Of a stretch of DNA of 64,000 nucleotides, positions 38,221 through 50,693 are shown one piece after another. Made by a program: the position numbers and the translations under genes. Position 1 is the stretch's first letter; every line of letters starts with the position of its first letter. Below the pieces are notes generated by a model. The model was not told where the DNA came from. It did no database searches and saw only the letters and a list, made by a program, of their open reading frames with translations. The DNA is from CAVUQH01 sp963774445 (GTDB lineage: Bacteria; Myxococcota_A; Polyangia; Haliangiales; Haliangiaceae): the NCBI GenBank assembly GCA_963774445.1, contig CAVZFC010000019.1, positions 1,984,001-2,048,000 on the forward strand, given 5' to 3'.

Positions 38221-38766
38221 CTACCAGCGCGCGGTGTCGTGCACGTTGACGACGAGGAAGACCTTGCCGGCGGCGCGCACCAGGCGCACGCGCGTGCTGC
38301 CTGCGGCGCGGTGGGCGCCGCAGTCGTCGATCGCCGCGGCGAGCTGGTCGCGGCGGGCGCTGAGCGCGGCCTCGTCGTCGGCCACCGCCATCTGGCAGGT
38401 GAAGGTGGCGGTAAACGAGTGGCCCTTGCCGCCGCTGGTGACGTCGCACTTCTCGGCGCCGGGCAGCGGCGCGGGCGCGGAGCCGTCGTCACCGGTGGCG
38501 AAGCGCTTGGCCGCGGCGTCGACCACCGCGCGGTAGGCGTGGCACATCGGCGTGTCCGGCATCGGCCTGGCCGCGGTCTCCTCGGCCGGCGCGGTGGCGG
38601 CGGTGTGGTTGGCCGCGCTGTCGCCGGCGTCGCTGTCGGCCGCGGGCGGGGCTTCGGTGGGCGAGACGGCGGCCGGCGTCGGGTGCGTGGTGGCGACCGA
38701 TCGCGCCCGTGGGCCGCAGGCGGCGATGAACATCAGCGCGACGAGCGCTGCACCGTGCGTGCGCAT
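38221..38766 (-). CDS. Small lipoprotein of unknown function
   Basis: A 181-residue lipoprotein: signal ALVALMFIAAC, then a long Ala/Pro/Asp/Glu linker (about residues 20-75) and a C-terminal domain with Cys in TPMCHAYRAVV, EKCDVTSG, TFTCQMAVAD and DDCGAH, perhaps forming disulfides. No family recognised. The ATG at 38766 starts the signal peptide. It converges with the candidate selenoprotein. Confidence 0.6.
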   Translation of the reverse strand: MRTHGAALVALMFIAACGPRARSVATTHPTPAAVSPTEAPPAADSDAGDSAANHTAATAPAEETAARPMPDTPMCHAYRAVVDAAAKRFATGDDGSAPAPLPGAEKCDVTSGGKGHSFTATFTCQMAVADDEAALSARRDQLAAAIDDCGAHRAAGSTRVRLVRAAGKVFLVVNVHDTARW

Positions 38767-38790
38767 CGCCGTGTCATAGCGCAACTGCGC

Positions 38791-39465
38791 CTACTCGTCG
38801 AGCTGGATGACGTCCTTCAGCTTGTTGCGAACATCGCCGATCTTGGCGTAACTGCCGCCGATCTGGATCTCGTCGTCCTCTTGCGAGAAGGTCTGCCAGT
38901 TGATCTGCCGGGTGAGCTCGAGGATCTCGGCCTTGAGCCGAATCACCAGCGGGCCGTTGTCGAGCATCTTGCTCTTCAGATCGACGTTGAGGCTGATCTC
39001 GGACGGCGGCGTGTCGTCGATGACGAAGTCAACCTGCTTGTCACCGAAGCTGACGTGACCGGTGATGTAGTAGGCCTCGATCTCGGCGATGAGCAGGCTG
39101 TAGACGCCGGGCGGGGCGTCGGCAAACGAGAGCTGCGCCTCGGGATTGGCCAGGTCGAGCAAGTAGTGGTCCTGGGTCGTTCGCGGGTCACCGGGCGCCG
39201 AATCGCCGATGGCGCGGAACTCGTGCATCTCGAGGTGTCCGCTGTCGATGACCACGCTGTAGTCACCGTCGGGCGGCGTCGGTAGCGCGGGGTCGGTGTG
39301 GAAGGTGAACGACAGCCCCATGGCGGGAGTCGTGTTCGCGTCCGGCGAGGTGGGGCTCGCGTCCGCACCTGCGGCGTCCGGTCCGGACGGACCGACCCCA
39401 CCGGGGGAACATCCGCCGAAAGCGAAGAGCCCGAAGAGCGCAAGGAACGGACCGGCACGCAGCAT
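38791..39465 (-). CDS. Secreted lipoprotein with sigma-54 promoter
   Basis: A 224-residue lipoprotein: signal FLALFGLFAFGGC and a Pro/Asp/Ala linker. The domain of about 170 residues is beta-rich (YSVVIDSGHLEMHEFRAI, PPGVYSLLIAEIEAYYI) and resembles DUF4382-type secreted domains only in style; I cannot name it. ATG 39465 lies just downstream of a near-consensus sigma-54 promoter, so the message would have a leader of only about seven bases. The sigma-54 activator gene is divergent next to it, which suggests a direct target. Confidence 0.65.
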   Translation of the reverse strand: MLRAGPFLALFGLFAFGGCSPGGVGPSGPDAAGADASPTSPDANTTPAMGLSFTFHTDPALPTPPDGDYSVVIDSGHLEMHEFRAIGDSAPGDPRTTQDHYLLDLANPEAQLSFADAPPGVYSLLIAEIEAYYITGHVSFGDKQVDFVIDDTPPSEISLNVDLKSKMLDNGPLVIRLKAEILELTRQINWQTFSQEDDEIQIGGSYAKIGDVRNKLKDVIQLDE

Positions 39466-39482
39466 GCTGACGAAGTGTAGTG

Positions 39483-39498
39483 TGCAATCCCCCTGCCA
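39483..39498 (-). promoter_or_regulatory. Sigma-54 (RpoN) promoter
   Basis: On the minus strand the sequence is TGGCAGGGGGATTGCA: TGGC, seven bases, TTGCA. That is the sigma-54 -24/-12 arrangement with both invariant GG and GC dinucleotides. It lies about 18 bases before the ATG at 39465, so transcription would start near 39472. The activator gene starting at 39599 is on the other side. Confidence 0.72.
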
Positions 39499-39598
39499 GG
39501 AATTCCAAACGGATTGACGCCGGGATTCGCGGGGATCGCCTGTGAAAGGCGGGAACACTGTGCAACGATCGTACAGACCGACTAGAGGAATTGCCGGG

Positions 39599-41410
<1,812 letters not shown>

Positions 41411-41423
41411 TCGCGGATCCCGG

Positions 41424-42911
41424 TCAGCGGCGGTCGGCCGACGGCGGGTTGTAGCGCTCGGACGGCAGGTCGGCGGTGCCGTTGCCACCGACGACCATCA
41501 CCGTGCCGTCGCACAGGACCACGGCGCTGTGGCCAGCGCGCGGGGCGTCGAGCGGGTTGGTCACGCTGATGTCGACCTGACCGTTGAACGGATCGAGGCG
41601 GGCGATCAGCACGGTGTTGACCGCGTTGCCGTCGTAGTCGCGGCCGCCGGCCAGGAGCACCCGGCCGTCGGGCAGCGGGGTCACGCTCATGTCGGTGAGG
41701 CCGGCGCCGACCGGCAGCACGCCGGCCAGGCTGAAGGTGCCCTGCACCGGATCGTAGAGCTCGAGGTCGGCCACGCGGACGGCGTCGCCGGAGAGGTCTC
41801 GGGTGTAGCCGCCGACGACCAGGATGAAGCCGCCGGGCAGGCGGATGGCGGAGTGGCCCCAGCGCGGGATCTGCAGCAGCGCGTCGGGCAGCGGCTCGAC
41901 GGTCTCGCGCAGCGGGCGGTACAGCTCGGCGCGAGCGACCGGAGCGCCGGCGCCGTCGCGCCCGCCGATGACCAGGACATCGGCCCCGACCTCGTCGCCC
42001 AGGCGGGTCGCCGTGTGCAGCTCGCGCGGCTGGGCGAGCTCGACGGCCAGCCGGCGCGGGGCTTCGAGCACGCCGCCGTCGCCGAAAGTGAGCAGCCAGA
42101 CCTCGCCGCTGACGACCAGCGGGTCGACCGGGCGAGCCTGAGTCCGTCCGCCGATGACGACGACGCTGCCGTCGACCAGGGTGGCGGCGGCGTGGCCGAC
42201 CAGCGCCGGGCCGTCGACCGCCGGCTCGACCACGGTCGCGCGGGTCGGCGCCAGCACCTCGATCAGCGGCACCGCCGCGCCGCCCGGGTCGAGGCCGCCG
42301 ATGAGCAGCGCGCGCGGGTCGTTGGTGGGGGCGTCGTCGAGCGGTGCCAGGACCGCGCCGGTGCGATCGAGCAGCGTGCCGTCCAGGGTGCGGAAGCGGC
42401 CGGTGCCCAGGGGATCGAAGCGCTCGATGGTGCCGTCGCCGGCGCCACCGGCGAACGCCGCGCTGCCGTCGGGCAGCGTCCAGGCGGTGGCGTCGGTCCG
42501 CCCCGGCGAGCCAGGCACCGGGCCGGTGCCCCACTTGACGATGCGCGAGAAGTACAGGTGCGGGTCGTCGATGGTCGGGCCTTCGGCCGTGATCACGAAC
42601 GGGCAGGTGCGGCCGTAGGCGACCTCGCCGCCGTTGGCCAGGCCCGACAGGTGGTAGACCAGGCCGTCGCCGATCGGGATCGGCTCGAGGGTGAGCGGGT
42701 CGCCGAACGGGATCTGGCGCTCGAGCAGCGCGTTGTCGTCCCCGGCGCGGGCGATGGAGAAGGAGAAGGTGTCGAAGGCGCCGAACGGATAGGCCTCGGC
42801 GCCGTCCGGTGGCAGATCGAGGACCGGGCGCAGGACCACGCCGTCGTTGCCGCAGGCGACGACTGACGGCACCAGGGCCGCGAGCAGCGCTATCGCCCCG
42901 AGGCCCCTCAA
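41424..42911 (-). CDS. Kelch-repeat lipoprotein
   Basis: About 495 residues. The signal ends LLAALVPSVVAC (lipobox), then Kelch-type beta-propeller repeats, each with a double Gly and strand such as VVVIGGRTQARPVDP, VLVIGGRDGAGAP, ILVVGGYTRDL, VLLAGGRDYDGNAV and MVVGGNGTADLPSERY. The TTG at 42911 is proposed as start because it overlaps the upstream stop (ATTGA) and gives a full signal peptide. Propellers of this type bind proteins or sugars on the outer surface; no enzyme motif was seen. Confidence 0.72.
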   Translation of the reverse strand: MRGLGAIALLAALVPSVVACGNDGVVLRPVLDLPPDGAEAYPFGAFDTFSFSIARAGDDNALLERQIPFGDPLTLEPIPIGDGLVYHLSGLANGGEVAYGRTCPFVITAEGPTIDDPHLYFSRIVKWGTGPVPGSPGRTDATAWTLPDGSAAFAGGAGDGTIERFDPLGTGRFRTLDGTLLDRTGAVLAPLDDAPTNDPRALLIGGLDPGGAAVPLIEVLAPTRATVVEPAVDGPALVGHAAATLVDGSVVVIGGRTQARPVDPLVVSGEVWLLTFGDGGVLEAPRRLAVELAQPRELHTATRLGDEVGADVLVIGGRDGAGAPVARAELYRPLRETVEPLPDALLQIPRWGHSAIRLPGGFILVVGGYTRDLSGDAVRVADLELYDPVQGTFSLAGVLPVGAGLTDMSVTPLPDGRVLLAGGRDYDGNAVNTVLIARLDPFNGQVDISVTNPLDAPRAGHSAVVLCDGTVMVVGGNGTADLPSERYNPPSADRR

Positions 42912-44035
42912 TGCGGATAGTCCACGTTGGTCCGAATCGGCGGCGCGGCGCTGTTGCCCAGGGTCAGCGGCAGGATGATCGCCGAGGCCGCCAGCACGCC
43001 GCCGACGCCCCAGACCCACGGCCGCTCGTACCAGTGGGTCGGCCCGGCGATCACGACCGGCTTGGCCGGCGCGACGATCCGGTCGATCAGCTTCTCGGCC
43101 GCGGTCGCGATCTCGGCGGCCGACTGCACGCCGACGCGGGCAAAGACGGTGGCCAACGTCTTGTCGCGAGTCAGGTCGATCAGCGCCATCGACAGGGTCG
43201 AGTGATCGTCGGCGGTGGCGACGACCGCCCAGATGGCGGTGCGGGCGCCGCGGCGCCGGGCCTGGGCCAGGGCGGCCTTGCGATCGGGGCGGGCTTCCGG
43301 GGGCAGGGCGGGGCGCACCGGGGCGCCGTCGGCCTGGGCCAGCACGCGGTCGCCCCAGGCCGGGCGGTCGGGGCACTCGACCCGGGCGTAGTGCTCGCCG
43401 CGGCGGACCTGGACCGTGCGCTGGTCGCCGGTCGGTCGGCCGTCGATGAACACCGCGCACGCGGCCGGCGCGTCGACGGCCAGCGGCACCGGCGGGTCGG
43501 CGGTGACGGCGGCGACGGCGCGGTCGAAGGTCTCGATGACCCGCGGCGCGAAGCGGACCGGATCGAGCTTGCGGGTCGGCGCCAGGGTCGCCGCCTTGGT
43601 GAAATCTTCCCACGCCCGCGCGGTGTCGCCGCGTTGGGTGAAGACCAGGGCGCGGTCGATGAACAGGTCCGACAGCTCGGCCGGCGACAGCCCGGCGGCG
43701 CCGGTGGCGGCGGCCTCGGTCATCGCCGACTCGAGCAGCTCGAGCGCGGCGTCGTAGCGGAAGTCGCGATAGGCCTCGCCGGCCCGGCGCAGGCTCTCGG
43801 GCGCGGTCGGGGCGGCCGGCGCCCGTGGCGACAAATCCAGCAGCACGGTGCCGCGCCGCCGCGCCACCTGGTCGAGGGCGTCCCGGGCCGCGCGCACGGA
43901 GTCGCCCGCCCCCGCGGGGGCGTGAAACAGCAGGATGGGCGGTGGCGCGGGGACGTTTTGGGCCCGCGCCGGAGCCGGCCGGGCACTGCAGGCCCAGACG
44001 GCGGCCGCCAGTGCGATCCAAGCCCTCATCCGCAT
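42908..44035 (-). CDS. Exported TPR/PEGA-like protein with one membrane helix
   Basis: A 375-residue protein. Signal peptide (AWIALAAAVWACSARPAPARA), a short repeat region like tetratricopeptide repeats (residues about 80-170, YDAALELLESAMTEAA), a PEGA-like segment (AACAVFIDGRPTGDQ, RRGEHYARVECP) and a C-terminal hydrophobic helix (VWGVGGVLAASAIILPLTL). Similar proteins are frequent next to kinases in myxobacteria. It overlaps the Kelch gene downstream and is divergent from a kinase gene with 59 bases between. The role is not known. Confidence 0.6.
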   Translation of the reverse strand: MRMRAWIALAAAVWACSARPAPARAQNVPAPPPILLFHAPAGAGDSVRAARDALDQVARRRGTVLLDLSPRAPAAPTAPESLRRAGEAYRDFRYDAALELLESAMTEAAATGAAGLSPAELSDLFIDRALVFTQRGDTARAWEDFTKAATLAPTRKLDPVRFAPRVIETFDRAVAAVTADPPVPLAVDAPAACAVFIDGRPTGDQRTVQVRRGEHYARVECPDRPAWGDRVLAQADGAPVRPALPPEARPDRKAALAQARRRGARTAIWAVVATADDHSTLSMALIDLTRDKTLATVFARVGVQSAAEIATAAEKLIDRIVAPAKPVVIAGPTHWYERPWVWGVGGVLAASAIILPLTLGNSAAPPIRTNVDYPH

Positions 44036-44094
44036 CGATCTTCGTATACCGGGCCAGCGCGGGCAAGTGACCGACTCCGCGATATACTTGGGCG

Positions 44095-45772
<1,678 letters not shown>

Positions 45773-45916
45773 GGCGCTGTACGGGTTGCGTACAGTCGGT
45801 GTGCGTTGTGCGCAGGCGCCGGGCCGGTCGGGGGCCGGATCTCGGGATCTTGCGGGTGGCAGGCCGCTTGCAGCACCCTGGCCGTGTTGCTCGCAGCCCA
45901 TCACGTAGCCTCTGTG

Positions 45917-46267
45917 GTGGGCCGCAGACGTTGGTGGAAGTGTGCTGTGCTCTCCCTGGTCGGGCTGGCGCTCGGCGGGTACCTGGGGGTCCTCGCCGGC
46001 TGCCAGTTCGACCAGGGTGGGGTCTATTACTCGGGAGATCCCGACGCCGCGGTTTCGGCGGCGCCCCCGGATGCCAGCGGGCCACCTGGATCGCCGGACG
46101 GGTCGAGTTCCATGCCCGATGCCGGCCTGGTCTGCGAGGCACCGCTCACCCTGTGCGGCCCTGCCTGCGTCAACCTGCTCGTGGATAGCCACCACTGCGG
46201 CAGCTGCGAGCACAAGTGCAAGCGCGGGGAGTCGTGCCAGGACGGCGAGTGCCAGAAGGGCGGTTAA
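45917..46267 (+). CDS. Cys-rich secreted lipoprotein
   Basis: About 116 residues. A signal (AVLSLVGLALGGYLGVLAGC) is followed by a Pro/Ser/Asp linker and a C-terminal Cys module: CEAPLTLCGPAC, then HHCGSCEHKCKRGESC and CQDGEC. The spacing matches the Cys-rich C-terminal module often seen in myxobacterial secreted proteins, expected to form disulfides. The GTG at 45917 is a tentative start; GTG 45914 is as good. Function unknown. Confidence 0.55.
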   Translation: MGRRRWWKCAVLSLVGLALGGYLGVLAGCQFDQGGVYYSGDPDAAVSAAPPDASGPPGSPDGSSSMPDAGLVCEAPLTLCGPACVNLLVDSHHCGSCEHKCKRGESCQDGECQKGG

Positions 46268-46350
46268 CAGGCTTTACATCCTGAACCGCTTTCTTCGCTG
46301 TTGACGAATTAGGGCTCACCTGTGCGCCGTTCGCATGCTTGGATCAGCGT

Positions 46351-47637
46351 ATGGCAAGAGAGCTCGAGAAGGTGGTCGTGCTCGGGGCCAACGGCGCGAT
46401 GGGGGCGGGCAGCGGCGAGGTGTTTGCCGCTGCCGGCATTCCCACCGTGTTCCTGGCTCGCACGCGCGGTAAGGCGGAACAGGGACGGGCGCGCGCGGTC
46501 AAGCTGGCCAAGGCCGAGGCGATCGCGTCGTTCATCAGCGTGGGAACCTACGACGACGACCTGGAGCGCGAGGTCGCCGACGCCGATCTGGTGTTCGAAG
46601 CGGTCGCCGAAGATCTGGCGCTCAAGCGGGTCTACTTCGAGCGGGTCGACGCGGCCCGCAAGCCGGGGGCGATCGTGGCGACGGTGTCGTCGGGGCTGTC
46701 GATCGCGGCGATGTGCGCCGACCGCTCGGACGATTTTCGCCGGTCGTTCCTGGGCATCCACTTCTTCAACCCGCCCAACGTCATCGTCGGCTGCGAGCTG
46801 ATTCCGCACGGGGGCACCGACCCGGCGGTGACCGAGCGGATGCGCGCGCTGCTCGACGGGCCGCTCGGGCGCGAGGTGGTCGAGACCGCCGACACGCCCG
46901 CGTTCGCCGGCAACCGCATCGGCTTCAAGGTGCTCAACGAGGTGGCGCAGCTGGCGGTGGAGCACGGCGTCCACTACATCGATCAGCTGATCGGACCGCA
47001 CACCGGCCGGGCGATGGCGCCGCTCACCACCATCGACTTCGTCGGCTGGGACGTGCACAAGGCGATCGTCGACAACCTGCACGCCAACACCGACGACGAG
47101 GCGCACGAGACGTTCGCGCTGCCGCAGTACATGCAGTCGCTGATCGACGCCGGCCACCTGGGGGCCAAGACGCCCGAGCTGGGAGGTTTCTTTCGCAAGG
47201 GTGATCTGGTGCTCGACCCGCGGCGGGGCGAATACCGGCCGCTGGCCGAGGTCGCCACCGAGCCGCCGCCGCTGGTGGTGACGATGAAGTCGCTGCACCG
47301 GGTCGGCCGCTACCGCGAGGCGATGGCGGCGTTCGCCGAGGCGACCGGTCCGGACGCGGCGCTGATGCGGCGGGTGATCCTGGGCTACATCAGCTATGGC
47401 CTGTGCCGCGTGGGCGAGGTCGTGAAAGAGGCGCGCGACGTCGATCGCATCATGGGCTTCGGCTTCAACTGGGCGCCGCCCAGCGTGCTGGTCGACGTCA
47501 TCGGTGCGCGCACGGTGGTCGAGCTGCTCGAAGCGGCCAAGCTGCCGGTGCCGCCGGTCGTGGTGACCGCCGCCGAACGCAAGCAGAAGCTCTTCGACGA
47601 GCCCGACGTGGACATCGGGCGCTTCTTCTACGCCTGA
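46351..47637 (+). CDS. 3-hydroxyacyl-CoA dehydrogenase
   Basis: A 428-residue NAD-dependent enzyme of fatty-acid beta-oxidation. The Rossmann start has VVVLGANGAMGAG; LVFEAVAEDLALKR and FRRSFLGIHFFNPP (substrate-binding strand) and the catalytic His region IHFFNPPNVIVG follow, then AFAGNRIGFKVLNE. The C-terminal part is a second helical domain. The ATG at 46351 is preferred to an in-frame TTG. A thiolase lies 42 bases downstream on the same strand, so the two form the last steps of a beta-oxidation operon. Confidence 0.88.
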   Translation: MARELEKVVVLGANGAMGAGSGEVFAAAGIPTVFLARTRGKAEQGRARAVKLAKAEAIASFISVGTYDDDLEREVADADLVFEAVAEDLALKRVYFERVDAARKPGAIVATVSSGLSIAAMCADRSDDFRRSFLGIHFFNPPNVIVGCELIPHGGTDPAVTERMRALLDGPLGREVVETADTPAFAGNRIGFKVLNEVAQLAVEHGVHYIDQLIGPHTGRAMAPLTTIDFVGWDVHKAIVDNLHANTDDEAHETFALPQYMQSLIDAGHLGAKTPELGGFFRKGDLVLDPRRGEYRPLAEVATEPPPLVVTMKSLHRVGRYREAMAAFAEATGPDAALMRRVILGYISYGLCRVGEVVKEARDVDRIMGFGFNWAPPSVLVDVIGARTVVELLEAAKLPVPPVVVTAAERKQKLFDEPDVDIGRFFYA

Positions 47638-47679
47638 TTGGGCCTGATAGGGCCTGATGGGCCCGAGAGGACAGACGAG

Positions 47680-48909
47680 ATGACTCCTCCTGTTTACATC
47701 CTGGGCGGCTATCAGACCGACTTCGCCCGCAACTGGACCAAAGAAGGCAAGCACATCGCGGCGCTGATCCGCGAGGCGGTGAAAGGGGGCCTGGCGGCGA
47801 CCGGGCTCGAGCCCGGCGAGATCCAGGTCGGTCACGTCGGCAACTTTGCCGCCGAGCTGTACGCCATGCAGGGCCATCTGGGCGCGTTCCTGGTCAACGT
47901 CGATCCGGCCTTTTCCGGGCTGCCCACGGGGCGCCACGAGGCGGCGTGCGCGTCGGGATCGATCGCGCTCCTGGCGGCGTCGGCCGAGATCGAGGCCGGC
48001 CGCTACGGCCTGGCCATGGTCGTCGGCGTCGAGCAGATGAAGACGGTCAAGCCGGCGGTGGGCGGCGACTACCTGGGCACCGCGGCCTGGTACGAGCGCG
48101 AGGCCAAGGGCGTCGAGTTTCCATTCCCCAAGCTGTTCGGCAAACTGGGTGACGAGTACGACCGCCGCTACGGCCTGAAGGACGAGCACCTGGCGCACAT
48201 CGCGGCGGTCAACTACGCCAACGCCAAGCGCAACCCCAAGGCGCAGACCCGCACCTGGTACATGAGCGAGCCCCACGCTTGCGCGGCCAGCTCGTTCAAC
48301 GCCGTCATCGGCGGCCGCATCAAGGTGAGCGACTGCTCCCAGGTGACCGATGGTGCGGTGTCGCTGTTTCTGGCCTCCGAGGAGGTCGCGCGCGCCTACG
48401 CCGCGCGGCGCGGGATCGCGCTCGAATCGATTCCCCGAATCCTGGGCTGGGGTCACGCGACGGCGCCGATCGCGTTCGACGACAAGGTGGCCGAGAGCGA
48501 GGGACAGCCGTACGTCTTGCCGCACACTCGGCGGGCGATCACCGACGCGCTCGGACGCGCGGGGCTGGCCGACGTCTGGCAGGTCGACGGCATCGAGACC
48601 CACGACTGCTTCACCACCTCCGAGTACATGGCCATCGATCACTTCGGCCTGACCGCGCCGGGCGAGTCGTGGAAGGCGATCGAGGAGGGGGTGATCGACT
48701 TCGGCGGCAAGCTGCCGATCAACCCGTCGGGCGGGCTGATCGGCGCGGGCCACCCGGTCGGCGCCACCGGCGTGCGGCAGCTGCTCGACGCCTACAAGCA
48801 GGTAACCGGCACGGCCGGCGACTATCAGGTCGACGGCGCGCGCCGGTTTGCCATGCTCAACATCGGCGGCAGCGGAACCACGAGCTGCGTGTTCGTCGCC
48901 GGCTACTAG
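47680..48909 (+). CDS. Thiolase (acetyl-CoA C-acyltransferase family)
   Basis: A 409-residue thiolase superfamily enzyme that cleaves 3-ketoacyl-CoA. The nucleophile is Cys90 in HEAACASGSIALL; the active-site His lies in GGLIGAGHPVGATGVRQLL, and GGSGTTSCVF is the C-terminal loop. ATG 47680 follows AGACGAG. It pairs with the upstream 3-hydroxyacyl-CoA dehydrogenase; a third acyl-CoA dehydrogenase gene lies 5 kb away. It resembles the SCP2/lipid-transfer-type thiolases, but I cannot fix the subfamily. Confidence 0.86.
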   Translation: MTPPVYILGGYQTDFARNWTKEGKHIAALIREAVKGGLAATGLEPGEIQVGHVGNFAAELYAMQGHLGAFLVNVDPAFSGLPTGRHEAACASGSIALLAASAEIEAGRYGLAMVVGVEQMKTVKPAVGGDYLGTAAWYEREAKGVEFPFPKLFGKLGDEYDRRYGLKDEHLAHIAAVNYANAKRNPKAQTRTWYMSEPHACAASSFNAVIGGRIKVSDCSQVTDGAVSLFLASEEVARAYAARRGIALESIPRILGWGHATAPIAFDDKVAESEGQPYVLPHTRRAITDALGRAGLADVWQVDGIETHDCFTTSEYMAIDHFGLTAPGESWKAIEEGVIDFGGKLPINPSGGLIGAGHPVGATGVRQLLDAYKQVTGTAGDYQVDGARRFAMLNIGGSGTTSCVFVAGY

Positions 48910-48925
48910 CCTCTGGGCGAGCTGA

Positions 48926-48957
48926 CCCTCTCCCCGCGGTTGGCCGGGGGGAGAGGG
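48926..48957. terminator. Hairpin between convergent genes
   Basis: CCCTCTCCCC pairs with GGGGAGAGGG, ten perfect pairs around a GC-rich loop. It lies between the thiolase and the convergent small lipoprotein. There is no U-tract, so it is a likely bidirectional 3' end structure rather than a classical terminator. Confidence 0.6.
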
Positions 48958-48968
48958 CCGAGGGCAGC

Positions 48969-49331
48969 CTAGAAGTTACAGGTCGCCAGCTCGACGTCGT
49001 CGATCACCCACACGGCGTCGTCGAAGCAGAGGTCGAGGTCGTAGAGGGTGCAGTCGTAGCCGTCCTGGTCGACGACGAGCACGTCGTAGTAGCCGCAGTC
49101 GAGCGAGACCGAGAGGCTGTCGCCGGGAAAGAGCGGCGAGCCGCCGAGCAGGTTGGGCCCCCACGTCGGGTCGCCCGGGTCGGCGACGTGGACCTGGGTC
49201 AAGACGTAGCTCGACTCGTTGTCGACGGTGAAGCTCGAGTCGTTGTTGGTTGTGATGATGCACGCGGCCGCCAGCGCGGTCAGCGCGACCACCAGAAGAG
49301 GGACGATGAGACGAGTCTTCTTCTTCTTCAT
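48969..49331 (-). CDS. Small lipoprotein of unknown function
   Basis: A 120-residue lipoprotein: Lys-rich start then LIVPLLVVALTALAAAC, followed by a short acidic beta-rich domain (NESSYVLTQVHVADPGDP, YYDVLVVDQDGYDC) with a likely Cys pair. Not recognised. ATG 49331 follows GGAGCG. The Lys4 head and Leu/Val core are a typical lipoprotein start. It converges with the thiolase. Confidence 0.65.
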   Translation of the reverse strand: MKKKKTRLIVPLLVVALTALAAACIITTNNDSSFTVDNESSYVLTQVHVADPGDPTWGPNLLGGSPLFPGDSLSVSLDCGYYDVLVVDQDGYDCTLYDLDLCFDDAVWVIDDVELATCNF

Positions 49332-49515
49332 GAGACGCTCCTTGGTCGATCCCCACGGGGCGCCACCGCCACAGATCGTGGACGGGGCTTCACACCCGCG
49401 CGCCGGGACTCCCGCATTCGCGGCGGAGAACCCACCGGAATCACTGGGCCGATGCGGGGTGCGAGTCGTGGTCATGCGGCATAGAGCCGCAAGCCGCGTG
49501 CCACCTGCCCCGGGG

Positions 49516-49785
49516 CTAGTGGAGGCTCAGGGGCCAGGGGAGCTGGGCGTGGAACGCCATGGCTCCCAGGAGCATGAAGCCCCAGCCCCAGAGCATGAGG
49601 AAGAAGGCATTTCGCGCCGCCCGCCAGTGGAGCACGAGGAAGATCAGTCCGACCAGCGGCAGGAACAGGACGCCGAGGCCCCAAAGGAGTCCCTCGCGGA
49701 AGGAGGCGACGACGAAGGCCAGACTGCCGAGCAGTGCCAGAGCGATTCCGAGCCAAACCGCGATGGTTCCGATGATCGTGAGCAT
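49516..49785 (-). CDS. Small three-helix membrane protein
   Basis: An 89-residue protein of three hydrophobic segments (IIGTIAVWLGIALALLGSLA, LLWGLGVLFLPLVGLIFLVL, FFLMLWGWGFMLLGAMAF) and an amphipathic end. No domain. Sized like the DUF-type small stress membrane proteins, but no assignment is possible. It is divergent from the DsbA-like lipoprotein. Confidence 0.55.
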   Translation of the reverse strand: MLTIIGTIAVWLGIALALLGSLAFVVASFREGLLWGLGVLFLPLVGLIFLVLHWRAARNAFFLMLWGWGFMLLGAMAFHAQLPWPLSLH

Positions 49786-49886
49786 GGGCAGTCCTCCTCT
49801 TCTGGGGAAACCATAGCGCGCCTGCGGGGAATTCCCAGCGGGGGCGGCGCCGGGATTTCGCCGCCCCGCTGTGCTACGTATGCGGG

Positions 49887-50693
49887 ATGCGGACGTTTTC
49901 GTGGTCGATCGCGGCGCTGACGGCGCTGATCGGATGTGCCAACCCGCCCCCTCCGGCGCAGCCGAGCGCGCAGCCCGGCCCGGAAGTCGCGGCGCTGGCG
50001 CATCGCGTGGACGAGCTGGATGCGCGGCTGAAGAAGATCGAGAAGCTGCTGTCGGACGCCATGGGCGAGGCGCCCGAGCCGGATCCGGACGTCGTCTACT
50101 CGGTGCCGATCGACGGCGACCCGTACGAAGGCCCGGTGGTGGCCAAGGTGACCATCGTCAAGGGCTTCGAGTTCGCCTGCCCGTTCTGCTACAAGGCGCG
50201 GCCGACCATTGCGCAGATCCGCAAGGCCTACGGCGACGACGTCAAGGTCGTCTACAAATATTTCGTCGTCCACGACCAGGCCATCCGCCCCGGGCTGGCC
50301 GCGTGCGCCGCCAACAAGCAGGGCAAGTTCTCGCAGATGAAGCAGCTCATCTGGGACGAGGCGTTCGCCAAGGGCGACCTGGGCGACGAGCACATCGAGG
50401 CGCTGGCTGCCCAGGCCGGGCTCGACCTGAAGAAGTTCGTCGCCGACCGCGACGGCGACGAGTGCATGGCCTGGCTGCGCGAAGACTTCCACGTCCTGCG
50501 CGACCTCGGCGTGCGCGGCACCCCGGCCTTCTACGTCAACGGTCGCTTCATCTCCGGCGCGCAGCCGTTCGACGCCTTCAAGAAAGTGATCGACGCCGAG
50601 CTGGCCAAGGCCAACAAGGCGATCGCCGGCGGCGTCAGCGCCAGCAGCTACTACCAGTCGCAGATCGTGGCCAAGGGCAAGAAGGAGCTGTGA
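49887..50693 (+). CDS. DsbA-like thioredoxin-fold lipoprotein
   Basis: A 268-residue periplasmic protein: signal SIAALTALIGC, a coiled coil at about residues 35-60, then a DsbA/thioredoxin-like domain with active-site CPFC (98-101) in FEFACPFCYKARPTI and the cis-Pro loop RGTPAFYVNGRF. It should act as a disulfide oxidoreductase on the outer or inner face of the periplasm. The TGA overlaps the ATG of the next gene (TGATG). Confidence 0.85.
   Translation: MRTFSWSIAALTALIGCANPPPPAQPSAQPGPEVAALAHRVDELDARLKKIEKLLSDAMGEAPEPDPDVVYSVPIDGDPYEGPVVAKVTIVKGFEFACPFCYKARPTIAQIRKAYGDDVKVVYKYFVVHDQAIRPGLAACAANKQGKFSQMKQLIWDEAFAKGDLGDEHIEALAAQAGLDLKKFVADRDGDECMAWLREDFHVLRDLGVRGTPAFYVNGRFISGAQPFDAFKKVIDAELAKANKAIAGGVSASSYYQSQIVAKGKKEL

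Noticed and set aside
46309..48753. 814-codon open frame on the minus strand opposite the beta-oxidation genes
   Set aside because: A shadow of the dehydrogenase and thiolase genes; Arg/His/Val-rich with no family pattern.
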